Shown piece by piece: positions 8,184-15,466 of a DNA stretch of 64,000 bases. The notes under the pieces are model-generated. The model was not told the origin of the DNA and did not search any database. It worked only from the letters and a program-made list of their open reading frames with translations. Within the stretch, counting starts at the first letter, position 1; each line of letters starts with the position of its first letter. Source of the stretch: Sinomonas sp. R1AF57 (GTDB taxonomy: Bacteria > Actinomycetota > Actinomycetes > Actinomycetales > Micrococcaceae); contig NZ_CP022463.1 in assembly GCF_002224485.1 (NCBI RefSeq), positions 1,076,644 through 1,140,643 of the forward strand. The letters run 5' to 3'. Made by a program: the position numbers and the translations under genes.

Positions 8184-8999
8184 TCAGATCGCTGCGATCA
8201 CGTCGGCCAGCAGGCGGGAGATGCGCGGCCCCGCGGCCCGGCCCGCCGCGAGGACCTCCTCGTGGCTCAGCGGCTCAGGGCTGATGCCGGCAGCGAGGTT
8301 CGTCACGAGCGAGATGCCGAAGACCTCCAGGCCAGCGTGCCGGGCGGCGATCGCCTCGAGCGCCGTGGACATGCCGATGAGGTCGCCGCCGATCCGCTTC
8401 GCGTACTGCACCTCGGCGGGCGTCTCGTAGTGCGGGCCGGGGAACTGGACGTACACACCCTCGGTCAGGCTCGGGTCCACCGACTTCGCGACCGCGCGGA
8501 GACGGGCGGAGTAGAGGTCGGTCAGGTCCACGAAGGTCGGGCCCTCGAGCGGGGACGTGGCGGTGAGGTTGATGTGGTCGCTGATGAGCACCGGAGTGCC
8601 GGGCGCCCATGCCGGGTTGAGGCCGCCGCACCCGTTCGTGAGGACCACGACCCTGCAGCCGGCCGCCGCTGCGGTCCGGACGCCGTGGACCACAGCGCGC
8701 ACGCCCCGGCCCTCGTAGTAATGGGTCCTGGCCCCCAGGACGAGCGCCCGCTTGCCGTCCGCGGCGCGCACCGAGCGGATCGTGCCCACGTGGCCCTCGA
8801 CCGCAGGCGCCGAGAAGCCCGGCACTTCGTGGGCGGGGAGCGTGGCCGTGGTCTCGCCGATGAGGTCCGCGGCGCCGCCCCAGCCCGAGCCGAGGACCAG
8901 GGCGATGTCGTGCTGGGCGACGCCCGTGGCGCTGGCGATGTGGTCGGCGGCGGCCTGCGCGAGCGCGAAGGGCTCGGCGGACTGAGCGGTTGTCGTCAC
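8184..8999 (-). CDS. punA: Purine nucleoside phosphorylase
   Basis: 271 residues, matching trimeric (class I) PNP. Motifs are the phosphate loop GSGWGGAADL near residue 37, HYYEGRG, the long VVLTNGCGGLNP loop, GPHYETPAE, and GGDLIGMSTALEAIAARHAG. It cleaves inosine/guanosine to base and (deoxy)ribose 1-phosphate for purine salvage. The start is GTG. It is the first gene of a two-gene run with pmmB. The spacer to divergent lpdA contains an inverted repeat GTGTGC-N6-GCACAC (9043-9060) of unknown meaning. Confidence 0.93.
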   Translation of the reverse strand: MTTTAQSAEPFALAQAAADHIASATGVAQHDIALVLGSGWGGAADLIGETTATLPAHEVPGFSAPAVEGHVGTIRSVRAADGKRALVLGARTHYYEGRGVRAVVHGVRTAAAAGCRVVVLTNGCGGLNPAWAPGTPVLISDHINLTATSPLEGPTFVDLTDLYSARLRAVAKSVDPSLTEGVYVQFPGPHYETPAEVQYAKRIGGDLIGMSTALEAIAARHAGLEVFGISLVTNLAAGISPEPLSHEEVLAAGRAAGPRISRLLADVIAAI

Positions 9000-9128
9000 A
9001 GATAGAACCTACCAACCTGCATCCCCTGTGGCACGCGCCGCAGTGTGCCGTGCAGCACACCACGCCGCTGAGTGGCGCCCGCGATGGCATGGGTGCACGC
9101 AGGGAAGGCAGAATGGTACTCCGTGACG

Positions 9129-10547
9129 ATGAACCCTGATTTCGCGGCCCCCCATATCGCAATCCTGGGCGGCGGCCCCGGCGGCTACGAAGCCGCCTCG
9201 GTCGCGGCGTCGCTCGGCGCCCAGGTCACGATCGTGGAGCGCGCCGGGCTCGGCGGCTCCGCCGTGCTGACCGACGTGGTGCCCTCCAAGACCCTCATCG
9301 CGACCTCCGACCTCATGACCCGCGTCGAGGAGGCGGCCGCCGCCCTCGGCCTGCGCTTCGACACGGACAACGGCGCGCCCCTCACCCGCTCGGCGCTCCG
9401 GGCGGACCTGAAGGTGGTCAACGACCGGCTCCTCGGCCTGGCCCGCCAGCAGTCGGCGGACATCCGGGCCGGGCTCGAGGGCCAGGGCGTGCGGGTCGTC
9501 CTGGGCTCGGGCAGTCTCGTGGACCCCCACACCATCGAGGCCCTGACCGCCGACGGCACCGAGCGCATCGTGGCGGACGCCGTCATCGTCGCCGTCGGCG
9601 CCCACCCCCGCGAGCTCCCGACCGCGCGGCCCGACGGCGAGCGGATCCTCAACTGGGCGCAGATCTACAGTCTGGACGAGCTTCCCGATGAGCTCATCGT
9701 CGTGGGGTCCGGCGTGACGGGCGCCGAGTTCGCCTCCGCCTACAACGGCCTCGGCTCGAAGGTCACGCTCATCTCCTCGCGCGACCGCGTGCTCCCCGGC
9801 TCCGACACGGACGCCGCGGAACTGCTCGAGAAGGTCTTCGAGCGCCGCGGCGTGCGGGTCCTGTCCCGCTCGCGTGCGGAGTCGGTCGAGCGCACGGGCG
9901 ACGGCGTCGCCGTGACCCTCGGCGACGGCACGAAGGTGACCGGATCGCACTGCCTCCTGTGCGTCGGCTCGATCCCCAACACGGACGGCATCGGCCTGAA
10001 GGAGGCCGGCGTGGCGCTCACCGAGAGCGGGCACATCAAGGTCGACGGCGTCTCCCGCACCTCGGTGCCCAGCGTCTACGCCGCGGGCGACTGCACGGGC
10101 GTGCTCGCGCTCGCCTCGGTCGCGGCCATGCAGGGCCGCATCGCCGTGGCGCACATCCTCGGCGACCAGGTCACTCCGCTCAACCTCGACCACGTCGCCT
10201 CGAATATCTTCACCTCGCCCGAGATCGCGTCGGTGGGCGCCACCGAGGCGGACGTGGCCGCTGGGAGGATCGCGGGCGACGTCGTGACCCTGCGCCTGAA
10301 GAGCAACGCGCGGGCCAAGATGCGCAACACGACCGACGGGTTCGTCAAGATCATCTCCCGCAAGGGGTCCGGGACGGTGATCGGCGCCGTCGTGATGGGC
10401 TCCAACGCCTCCGAGCTGATCTTCGGCCTCGCCATGGCCGTGGAGCAGAAGCTCCACGTCGACGACGTCGCCAACACCTACGCCGTCTACCCGTCGCTGT
10501 CCGGCTCGCTCGCGGAGGCCGCGCGGCGCCTGCACGTGCACATGTAG
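9129..10547 (+). CDS. lpdA: LpdA-type NAD(P)H quinone oxidoreductase (flavoprotein disulfide reductase family without the redox Cys pair)
   Basis: About 472 residues with the dihydrolipoamide dehydrogenase fold: FAD motif ILGGGPGGYEAA, NAD motif VVGSGVTGAEFASAY, FAD-ribose motif YAAGDCTG, and a C-terminal dimerisation domain. The active-site loop reads GGSAVLTDVVPSK, where lipoamide dehydrogenases have a CxxxxC pair. This is the hallmark of M. tuberculosis LpdA (Rv3303c), a quinone reductase. The start is ATG 9129, with GTG 9123 possible; both are distant from the GGGAAGG site. That site instead serves an 8-codon leader frame (9113-9139) overlapping the lpdA start, so coupling is possible. 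Confidence 0.88.
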   Translation: MNPDFAAPHIAILGGGPGGYEAASVAASLGAQVTIVERAGLGGSAVLTDVVPSKTLIATSDLMTRVEEAAAALGLRFDTDNGAPLTRSALRADLKVVNDRLLGLARQQSADIRAGLEGQGVRVVLGSGSLVDPHTIEALTADGTERIVADAVIVAVGAHPRELPTARPDGERILNWAQIYSLDELPDELIVVGSGVTGAEFASAYNGLGSKVTLISSRDRVLPGSDTDAAELLEKVFERRGVRVLSRSRAESVERTGDGVAVTLGDGTKVTGSHCLLCVGSIPNTDGIGLKEAGVALTESGHIKVDGVSRTSVPSVYAAGDCTGVLALASVAAMQGRIAVAHILGDQVTPLNLDHVASNIFTSPEIASVGATEADVAAGRIAGDVVTLRLKSNARAKMRNTTDGFVKIISRKGSGTVIGAVVMGSNASELIFGLAMAVEQKLHVDDVANTYAVYPSLSGSLAEAARRLHVHM

Positions 10548-10940
10548 GGCCTGCCGAAGTTGTGAGCTCACAGCACACACAAGCCCAGTGGAGGGCTAAC
10601 GAGCATCCGGAGCACTGGAGACGTTGATTTGCGCAGAGGCCCGGGGGCGCGGCGGCGATCGAGCGAGCGGCCAAACGCAGCGACCGACGCGAGTAGAGCC
10701 GTGAGGAGGCACCCTCAGGGCCGCACGCGGACACCGTCAACGCTGCCAGGATGCGATGCGGCCGTCAGAGCCGGCATGGGGCACTTTGAGGCCCGGGCCT
10801 GACCGCTCGACGGAGGCCCCGTGGAGGGCCGTGCAGCGCTGGATTCGGCGCACCCAGCCATCGAGGCCCTCGACAGCGGCACATCCAGGACCGGGTCCAC
10901 CCGTCGCCAATTCGCGCGGCCCACGCCGGCGTCGAACCCC

Positions 10941-10969
10941 GCGGTTCGCAAGAGGAACTTGCGAGCCGC
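10941..10969 (+). other. 12-bp-stem hairpin in non-coding DNA
   Basis: Left arm GCGGTTCGCAAG, loop AGGAA, right arm CTTGCGAGCCGC; a single T/G wobble breaks an otherwise perfect stem. No T-tract follows, so it is not a standard terminator. It lies inside the larger inverted repeat 10781-10986. Confidence 0.6.
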
Positions 10970-11067
10970 CGCGAGCCTCAAAGTGCGACGGAGAGCAATG
11001 GCTAAGACCCTAACTAAGACTTTCCTGTGTATGCGGGGTGGAGGATACTTGCATCACCAGCGCGAAG

Positions 11068-11096
11068 AAAGCCGCCGCCCAATGGGTGGCGGCTTT
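11068..11096 (+). terminator. Intrinsic terminator-like hairpin upstream of ltp
   Basis: AAAGCCGCCGCCC, a 3-nt AAT loop, then GGGTGGCGGCTTT: a 13-bp stem with one wobble that starts with A's and ends with T's, so it can act in both directions. There is no coding gene immediately upstream, so it terminates either lpdA read-through or an unannotated RNA. It also argues that ltp starts downstream of it. Confidence 0.75.
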
Positions 11097-11142
11097 GTGC
11101 TGGGGACCGTTACAAGCACAAATAGAATTGGGGGAGTCACTC

Positions 11143-11733
11143 GTGAGTACCTGCAATTCCCAGTTGGGCCGGCACTGGCAGCAAACAAGGCCCCAGGGCC
11201 AGCAGCCGCAGAAGCCGAAGCGCCCATTCTGGAAGAAGAAGCGGTTCATCCTCCCGACATCCGTCGTCACCGCCATCCTCGCCATCGCCGGCTGCGGCGG
11301 TGGCAGCAGCTCGGGCAGCTCGGTCGACACCACCTCCGCCTCATCGGCGGCGCCAGCGCCGTCGACGGCAGCCGCCCCGGTGGCCCCTCCGGCGGCACCT
11401 CCACCGCCGCCTCCGGCGCCGAAGGTCCCCGCCGAGTACCAGTCCGCGCTGAAGCAGGCCGAGTCCTACTCGAACATGATGCACATGAGCAAGCAGGGCA
11501 TCTACGACCAGCTCACATCCCCGTACGGTGGGAAGTTCGCGCCCGAAGCCGCCCAGTACGCGGTGGATAACCTGAAGGCAGACTACAACGCCAACGCCCT
11601 GGCTTCGGCCAAGAGCTACCAGGAGACGATGAATATGTCCCCGGTGGCTATCTACGACCAGCTTGTCAGCCCGTACGGCGGAAAGTTCACCGCCGCAGAG
11701 GCGCAGTACGCTGTGGACCACCTCGGAGGGTAA
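11143..11733 (+). CDS. ltp: Ltp-family surface lipoprotein (two Ltp repeats)
   Basis: 196 residues. After a basic N-terminal stretch (KPKRPFWKKKRF) comes a membrane segment ending in lipobox IAG-C, a Ser/Gly/Pro/Ala-rich spacer, and two ~45-residue repeats of the host-cell surface-exposed lipoprotein type (Ltp, PF07553), each containing IYDQL-SPYGGKF. The start is GTG 11143, with GGGGGAG 6 nt upstream; the longer frame would run through a terminator hairpin. Ltp of a Streptococcus thermophilus prophage blocks phage DNA entry. Whether this copy excludes phages or is an ordinary envelope protein is unknown. The non-coding flank and AT-richer start region suggest transfer. Confidence 0.8.
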   Translation: MSTCNSQLGRHWQQTRPQGQQPQKPKRPFWKKKRFILPTSVVTAILAIAGCGGGSSSGSSVDTTSASSAAPAPSTAAAPVAPPAAPPPPPPAPKVPAEYQSALKQAESYSNMMHMSKQGIYDQLTSPYGGKFAPEAAQYAVDNLKADYNANALASAKSYQETMNMSPVAIYDQLVSPYGGKFTAAEAQYAVDHLGG

Positions 11734-11744
11734 AGGCCGATAAC

Positions 11745-11775
11745 AAAAGCCCTCCCGGCAACGGGAGGGGGTTTT
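11745..11775 (+). terminator. Intrinsic terminator of ltp
   Basis: An A-run, stem CCCTCCCG with loop GCAA and CGGGAGGG, then GGTTTT. It begins 11 bp after the ltp stop, so ltp is a monocistronic unit bounded by hairpins on both sides. Confidence 0.9.
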
Positions 11776-11955
11776 GTGTTCCATGAGTCTTCGACTTGTT
11801 CAACCGACAGGAGTTCGAGCGTGCTCTAGCCCGGACCGGTACAGACGGCTGATGGCAAACATGCCCGAACTCCCGGGTTTCAGGGCCATCGGCCGGGCAG
11901 GAGCACGGGCCCTTGGCCCCTTGAGCCGCCGGTGGCGGGGTTCGATGATGGGCCC

Positions 11956-12444
11956 ATGGGACACGGGCACGCAGACCACGAACTTCATTCCGACGACGAG
12001 GCGCTGGCCGCGATCGAGCACCACCACGCGCACATGCTCGAGCGGGTGACGGCCCTCGCCGAGGCGATCGTCGCCGCCGTGGAGGCCGGCGACGTCGGCA
12101 CCGCGCACGACGAGAAGGCCAACCTGGTCGAATGGTGCGAGGACGAGCTGATCCCGCACGCCGTCGCCGAGGAGGGGCCGCTCTACGGCGGCGCTGGACG
12201 GACGGACAAGGGGCACCTGCTCGTCGAGGGCATGCTCCAGGACCACCAGGCGATCATCGGGCTCGTCGAGGAGCTCAGGGCGGCCGAGGGCGCCCGGGCG
12301 GCCGCGGTCGGGTTCGCCATCGCCCGTGCGTTCCAGCTGCACCTGCGCAAGGAGAACGGGCTCCTCTTCCCGTACATCGCCGCGCACCCCGACCTCTCGC
12401 TCGCCGAGTCGGTGCGCGGGCTCGAGGAGATCGTCGGCTCCTGA
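11956..12444 (+). CDS. Hemerythrin-domain protein
   Basis: About 162 residues with a single HHE cation-binding four-helix domain. Probable di-iron ligands are in EHHHAHMLE, ELIPHAVAEE, the HLLVEGMLQDHQAI helix, and LHLRKENGLLFP near the C-terminus. Such cytoplasmic proteins bind O2 or NO or help repair Fe-S centres; a nitrosative-stress role next to nitrate/nitrite genes is inference. I took ATG 11956; an in-frame GTG at 11932 is possible, and neither has a clear ribosome site. Confidence 0.85.
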   Translation: MGHGHADHELHSDDEALAAIEHHHAHMLERVTALAEAIVAAVEAGDVGTAHDEKANLVEWCEDELIPHAVAEEGPLYGGAGRTDKGHLLVEGMLQDHQAIIGLVEELRAAEGARAAAVGFAIARAFQLHLRKENGLLFPYIAAHPDLSLAESVRGLEEIVGS

Positions 12445-12579
12445 CGCGCCCTCCTGAGGAGGCGCCACCTGATCTGTCGGCTCCCCACGAGCGGGTTCCT
12501 GCCGATTGAGACGCCGGACGAATCAGCTCATATCCGCGCTTTCCGCTACCGTGGCCCCCGTCACAGCGAAGGGGCGGCG

Positions 12580-13872
12580 ATGAGCAGCACGGCACAGCAG
12601 AGGGCACAGCGGACCGGCACGGCAGGGCAGGAGCAATCGGCGGAGGCCAGGAACCGGCCCGCCGAGCGCCTCGGCATCCTGCGGGCCACGTCCTTCTCGG
12701 CCATCGCGGCGGGGTTCATCGCCGTCGCCGTCTCCTACGCGGGCCCCATGGTCGTGGTCCTGCAAGCCGCCCAGGCCGCCCACCTCAGCGCCGAGCTCAC
12801 GACGTCGTGGGTCAGCGTGATCGCGATCGCCAGCGGCATCACGTGCGTGGTCCTGAGCCTCATCACGCGCCAGCCGGTCGTCGTGGCCTGGTCGGTCCCC
12901 GGGGCCGCCCTGCTGCTGACCGCGCTCGGCCAGTACTCGTACAGCGACGCCCTCGGGGCCTACCTCGTCGCGGCCGGGCTTGCCGTCGTGCTCGGGGTGA
13001 CGGGGCTCTTCGGCAGGATCATGGACGCCGTCCCCAAGCCGGTCGTCGCGGCGGTCCTGGCCGGAGTCCTGCTGCCGTTCGTGCTCAAGGCGAGCGCCGC
13101 CGTCGTGCAGGCGCCCGTGGTGGGCGGGGGCCTGGTCCTGGCGTTCCTCCTCGGGCGTCGGTTCACCCCGCGGTACGCGGTCCTCGTGGCGCTCGCGGCC
13201 GGGGTGGGGCTCGCGGCCGCAACCGGCGGCCTGACAGCGCCCACCCTCGCGTGGGAGTTCGCGGGCCCCGTCTGGACCACGCCGACCTTCGGCCTGCCGG
13301 CCATCATGGGAATCTCGGTGCCCCTGCTCGTCGTCACCATGGCCGGGCAGAACGCGCCGGGACTCGCCATGATGCGCCAGCTCGGCTACACCGCCGGCGA
13401 CCGCCTCATGGTGGGCGGGGCGTCGGTCGCCTGGCTCGTGTCGGTGCCGTTCGGCGGGCACGGGATCAACCTGGCTGCCATCACCGCCGGCATCTGCGCC
13501 GGCCGCGACGCCCACCACGACCCTGCCCGCCGTTACATCGCCGGGATCTCGTGCGGCGCCTTCTACATCCTCTTCGGCCTCTTTAGCACCCCGGCGGTCG
13601 CGCTCGTCGCCGCCGTCCCGGCCACGCTGCTGACCGTGCTGGCAGGCGTCGCGCTGCTCGCGGCGACCCAGGGCGCGATCGTCGACTCGGTGAGGCACGA
13701 CGCCGCCTCGCCGCACGCCGTCGAGGCCGCCGTCATCACCCTGGCCGTGACCGCGTCCGGGGTGAATGCCTTCGGGGTCGTGTCGGCATTCTGGGGACTC
13801 CTCGCCGGCGCGGCGGCCTATGCGCTCCTCGGCCTGCTCAGGCCGCCACGGCCGCGAAGTGCCGCTCGATGA
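12580..13872 (+). CDS. BenE-family benzoate/H+ symporter-like transporter
   Basis: 430 residues with about 12 hydrophobic segments; ATG preceded by AAGGGGCGG. Characteristic BenE features are AGFIAVAVSYAGPMVVVLQAA near residue 45, the PxxGHGINLAAITAGIC-type loop (here PFGGHGINLAAITAGIC), and the RYIAG...FYILFG region. The substrate in the family is benzoate or a related aromatic acid; here it is unverified and no aromatic catabolic genes are nearby. The 3' end overlaps the convergent nasB by 35 bp. Confidence 0.85.
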   Translation: MSSTAQQRAQRTGTAGQEQSAEARNRPAERLGILRATSFSAIAAGFIAVAVSYAGPMVVVLQAAQAAHLSAELTTSWVSVIAIASGITCVVLSLITRQPVVVAWSVPGAALLLTALGQYSYSDALGAYLVAAGLAVVLGVTGLFGRIMDAVPKPVVAAVLAGVLLPFVLKASAAVVQAPVVGGGLVLAFLLGRRFTPRYAVLVALAAGVGLAAATGGLTAPTLAWEFAGPVWTTPTFGLPAIMGISVPLLVVTMAGQNAPGLAMMRQLGYTAGDRLMVGGASVAWLVSVPFGGHGINLAAITAGICAGRDAHHDPARRYIAGISCGAFYILFGLFSTPAVALVAAVPATLLTVLAGVALLAATQGAIVDSVRHDAASPHAVEAAVITLAVTASGVNAFGVVSAFWGLLAGAAAYALLGLLRPPRPRSAAR

Positions 13873-15466
13873 GGTCCCGCACGCCATCCCGGCAGCCGCC
13901 GCAGCCCGTTCCGGCGCGCGTGGCCTTCGAGACGTCCTCGACGGTCGAGCACCCGTCCGCGACGGCTGTGGCCACCTCGCCCTGCGTCACGCCGGCGCAG
14001 CGGCACAGCGTCGACTCGGGGCCGCCAAGGGCACCGGTGGGGGAGAGCGCGGCCTCGGGCCCGTCCAGGCGCAGGATCACCGAGCGGTCGGCCGGCAGCT
14101 CGGCGCCCGACTCGAACAGGAGCGTCAGCTCGGCGGCTGCGCGTGGCATCCCCAGCGCGACGAACCCGGCCAGGACGCCGCCCCGCGTGGCCATCTTGAC
14201 GTAGCCCCCGTGCTCGGGGTCGGCCCACAGGGAGACCTGCAGCGGAGCCCCCCCGTGCGCTGGGCAGTCGCCGCCGTCGAGGGTGAACGCGTCCCACGGG
14301 TCGGCCATGACGTCCCCGGCGACGGCGAGGTTGATGCCGCGGGCCTTGAGCAGGATCACGCCCGGCTTCTCCGCCGCGAGCGGGGCCGGCTCGGCGTCGG
14401 CGAGGAGCTCGTGGCGGAAGCGCGCCGCGAGCCAGTCTGCCTGCCGCCAGCCCGGGGCGATGAGGCCGCTCGGGACACCGGCGCGCCCGTCCGCGGCGCA
14501 CTCCGCGCACAGCGGATCGGCGCAGCGCACCTGGGCGCAGTCGCCGATCGCGAAGACGTGCTCCGTGTGGTGGGCGCGCAGCCCGTGGTCCACGAGGATG
14601 CCCGCCTCGACGGCGAGGCCCCCTCCCTCCGCAATCTCACGCCGCGGCCGCGCCCCGCACGCGAGCAGGAGCAGGTCGCCGTCGACCGCAGAGCCGTCCT
14701 CGAGCAGGAGCGCCCGGAAGGCGCCGTCGTGCCCGGTCTCGATGCCCGTGGAGCGCGCGTTCCCGGCGATCCGCACGCCCTGGCGGCGCAGTGCGGCAGC
14801 GAGCGTCGCGCCCCCGGCGCGGTCGATGGACCGCCCCAGCGGTCGGTCGCCGTGGTGGACCACCGTGACGGTCGCGCCCTCCTCGCTCGCCGCGAGCGCG
14901 GCCTCCAGACCGAGAACGCCCCCGCCGAGCACGACGATGCGGCGCCGCCCGGCCACTGCTTCGCCCAGCCGGGCGGCGTCGGCCAGGTCGCGCAGGGCGG
15001 TGACGCCCGGTGGCAGGACGGGGTGGAGAGGGTCCGGGTTGATGCCGGTCAAGTTGGGCACGACGGCGCGGGCACCTGTCGCGAGGACGACGCGGTCATA
15101 GGGCAGAGTCGTGCCGTCGGCGAGGACCACGCGGCGTCGTGCGCGGTCGAGGCGCGCAGCGCGCGTCCCGGTGAGCACACGCACGCCGTCCGCGGCGAGC
15201 TCATCCGCGTCGGCGAGGCTCATCGCGTCCAGGCGAGTCCGCCCGACCCCGAGGTCTGCAACGAGAACCCGGTTGTACGCGGCCTGCTGCTCCTCGCCCA
15301 CCACGGTGAGCTCTACGGCGCCGGCCGCCGCGGCCGGGCGGAGCCCGTCGACGAAGCGCGCCGCGACCGGGCCGAAGCCCACGACGACGATCCGCGGCCG
15401 GGCTTCTCCTGGAGCGGTCCTGCTCTCGGGCTGCTGGGGCTGCTGGGCCGGGGCAGTCATGGTCAC
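13838..15466 (-). CDS. nasB: Nitrate reductase electron-transfer subunit (FAD, BFD-like [2Fe-2S])
   Basis: 542 residues. An FAD/NAD(P)H oxidoreductase of the NirB/rubredoxin-reductase type fills residues 1-~420 (VVVGFGPVAARF, then VVLGGGVLGLEAALAA, then FAIGDCAQ). A BFD-like [2Fe-2S] domain follows at the C-terminus (LCRCAGVTQGEV...TRAGTGCGGC). This matches Bacillus-type NasB, which passes NAD(P)H electrons to the Mo subunit. The start overlaps the nasC stop by 4 nt (ATGA). Odd point: three extra cysteines follow GDC (CAQVRCADPLCAEC, around residues 310-325), which could bind a metal. NirB-like N-terminal architecture is certain; pairing with nasC is from operon context. Confidence 0.88.
   Translation of the reverse strand: MTMTAPAQQPQQPESRTAPGEARPRIVVVGFGPVAARFVDGLRPAAAAGAVELTVVGEEQQAAYNRVLVADLGVGRTRLDAMSLADADELAADGVRVLTGTRAARLDRARRRVVLADGTTLPYDRVVLATGARAVVPNLTGINPDPLHPVLPPGVTALRDLADAARLGEAVAGRRRIVVLGGGVLGLEAALAASEEGATVTVVHHGDRPLGRSIDRAGGATLAAALRRQGVRIAGNARSTGIETGHDGAFRALLLEDGSAVDGDLLLLACGARPRREIAEGGGLAVEAGILVDHGLRAHHTEHVFAIGDCAQVRCADPLCAECAADGRAGVPSGLIAPGWRQADWLAARFRHELLADAEPAPLAAEKPGVILLKARGINLAVAGDVMADPWDAFTLDGGDCPAHGGAPLQVSLWADPEHGGYVKMATRGGVLAGFVALGMPRAAAELTLLFESGAELPADRSVILRLDGPEAALSPTGALGGPESTLCRCAGVTQGEVATAVADGCSTVEDVSKATRAGTGCGGCRDGVRDLIERHFAAVAA

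Larger units (their letters stand above)
10548..11142 (+). other. 595-bp stretch without a convincing gene; structured
   Basis: No frame here shows family resemblance or a ribosome site. It contains a perfect 12-bp inverted repeat (GCACTTTGAGGC at 10781-10792, complement at 10975-10986) enclosing ~180 bp, a 12-bp hairpin at 10941-10969, an AT-richer patch near 11000-11040, and an intrinsic-terminator hairpin at 11068-11096. Possibilities are a long lpdA 3' UTR, an unrecognised small RNA ending at the terminator, or a decayed mobile element. I checked by eye for tmRNA, RNase P RNA and SRP RNA landmarks and found none. Confidence 0.5.

Noticed and set aside
10548-11067. Possible tmRNA, RNase P RNA or SRP RNA
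   Set aside because: No tag reading frame, no tRNA-like ends with a T-loop, and none of the conserved core sequences were found by eye.
11038-11142. Longer N-terminus for the Ltp protein starting at 11038
   Set aside because: That stretch contains an intrinsic terminator hairpin and lacks a ribosome site, whereas GTG 11143 has a well-spaced one.
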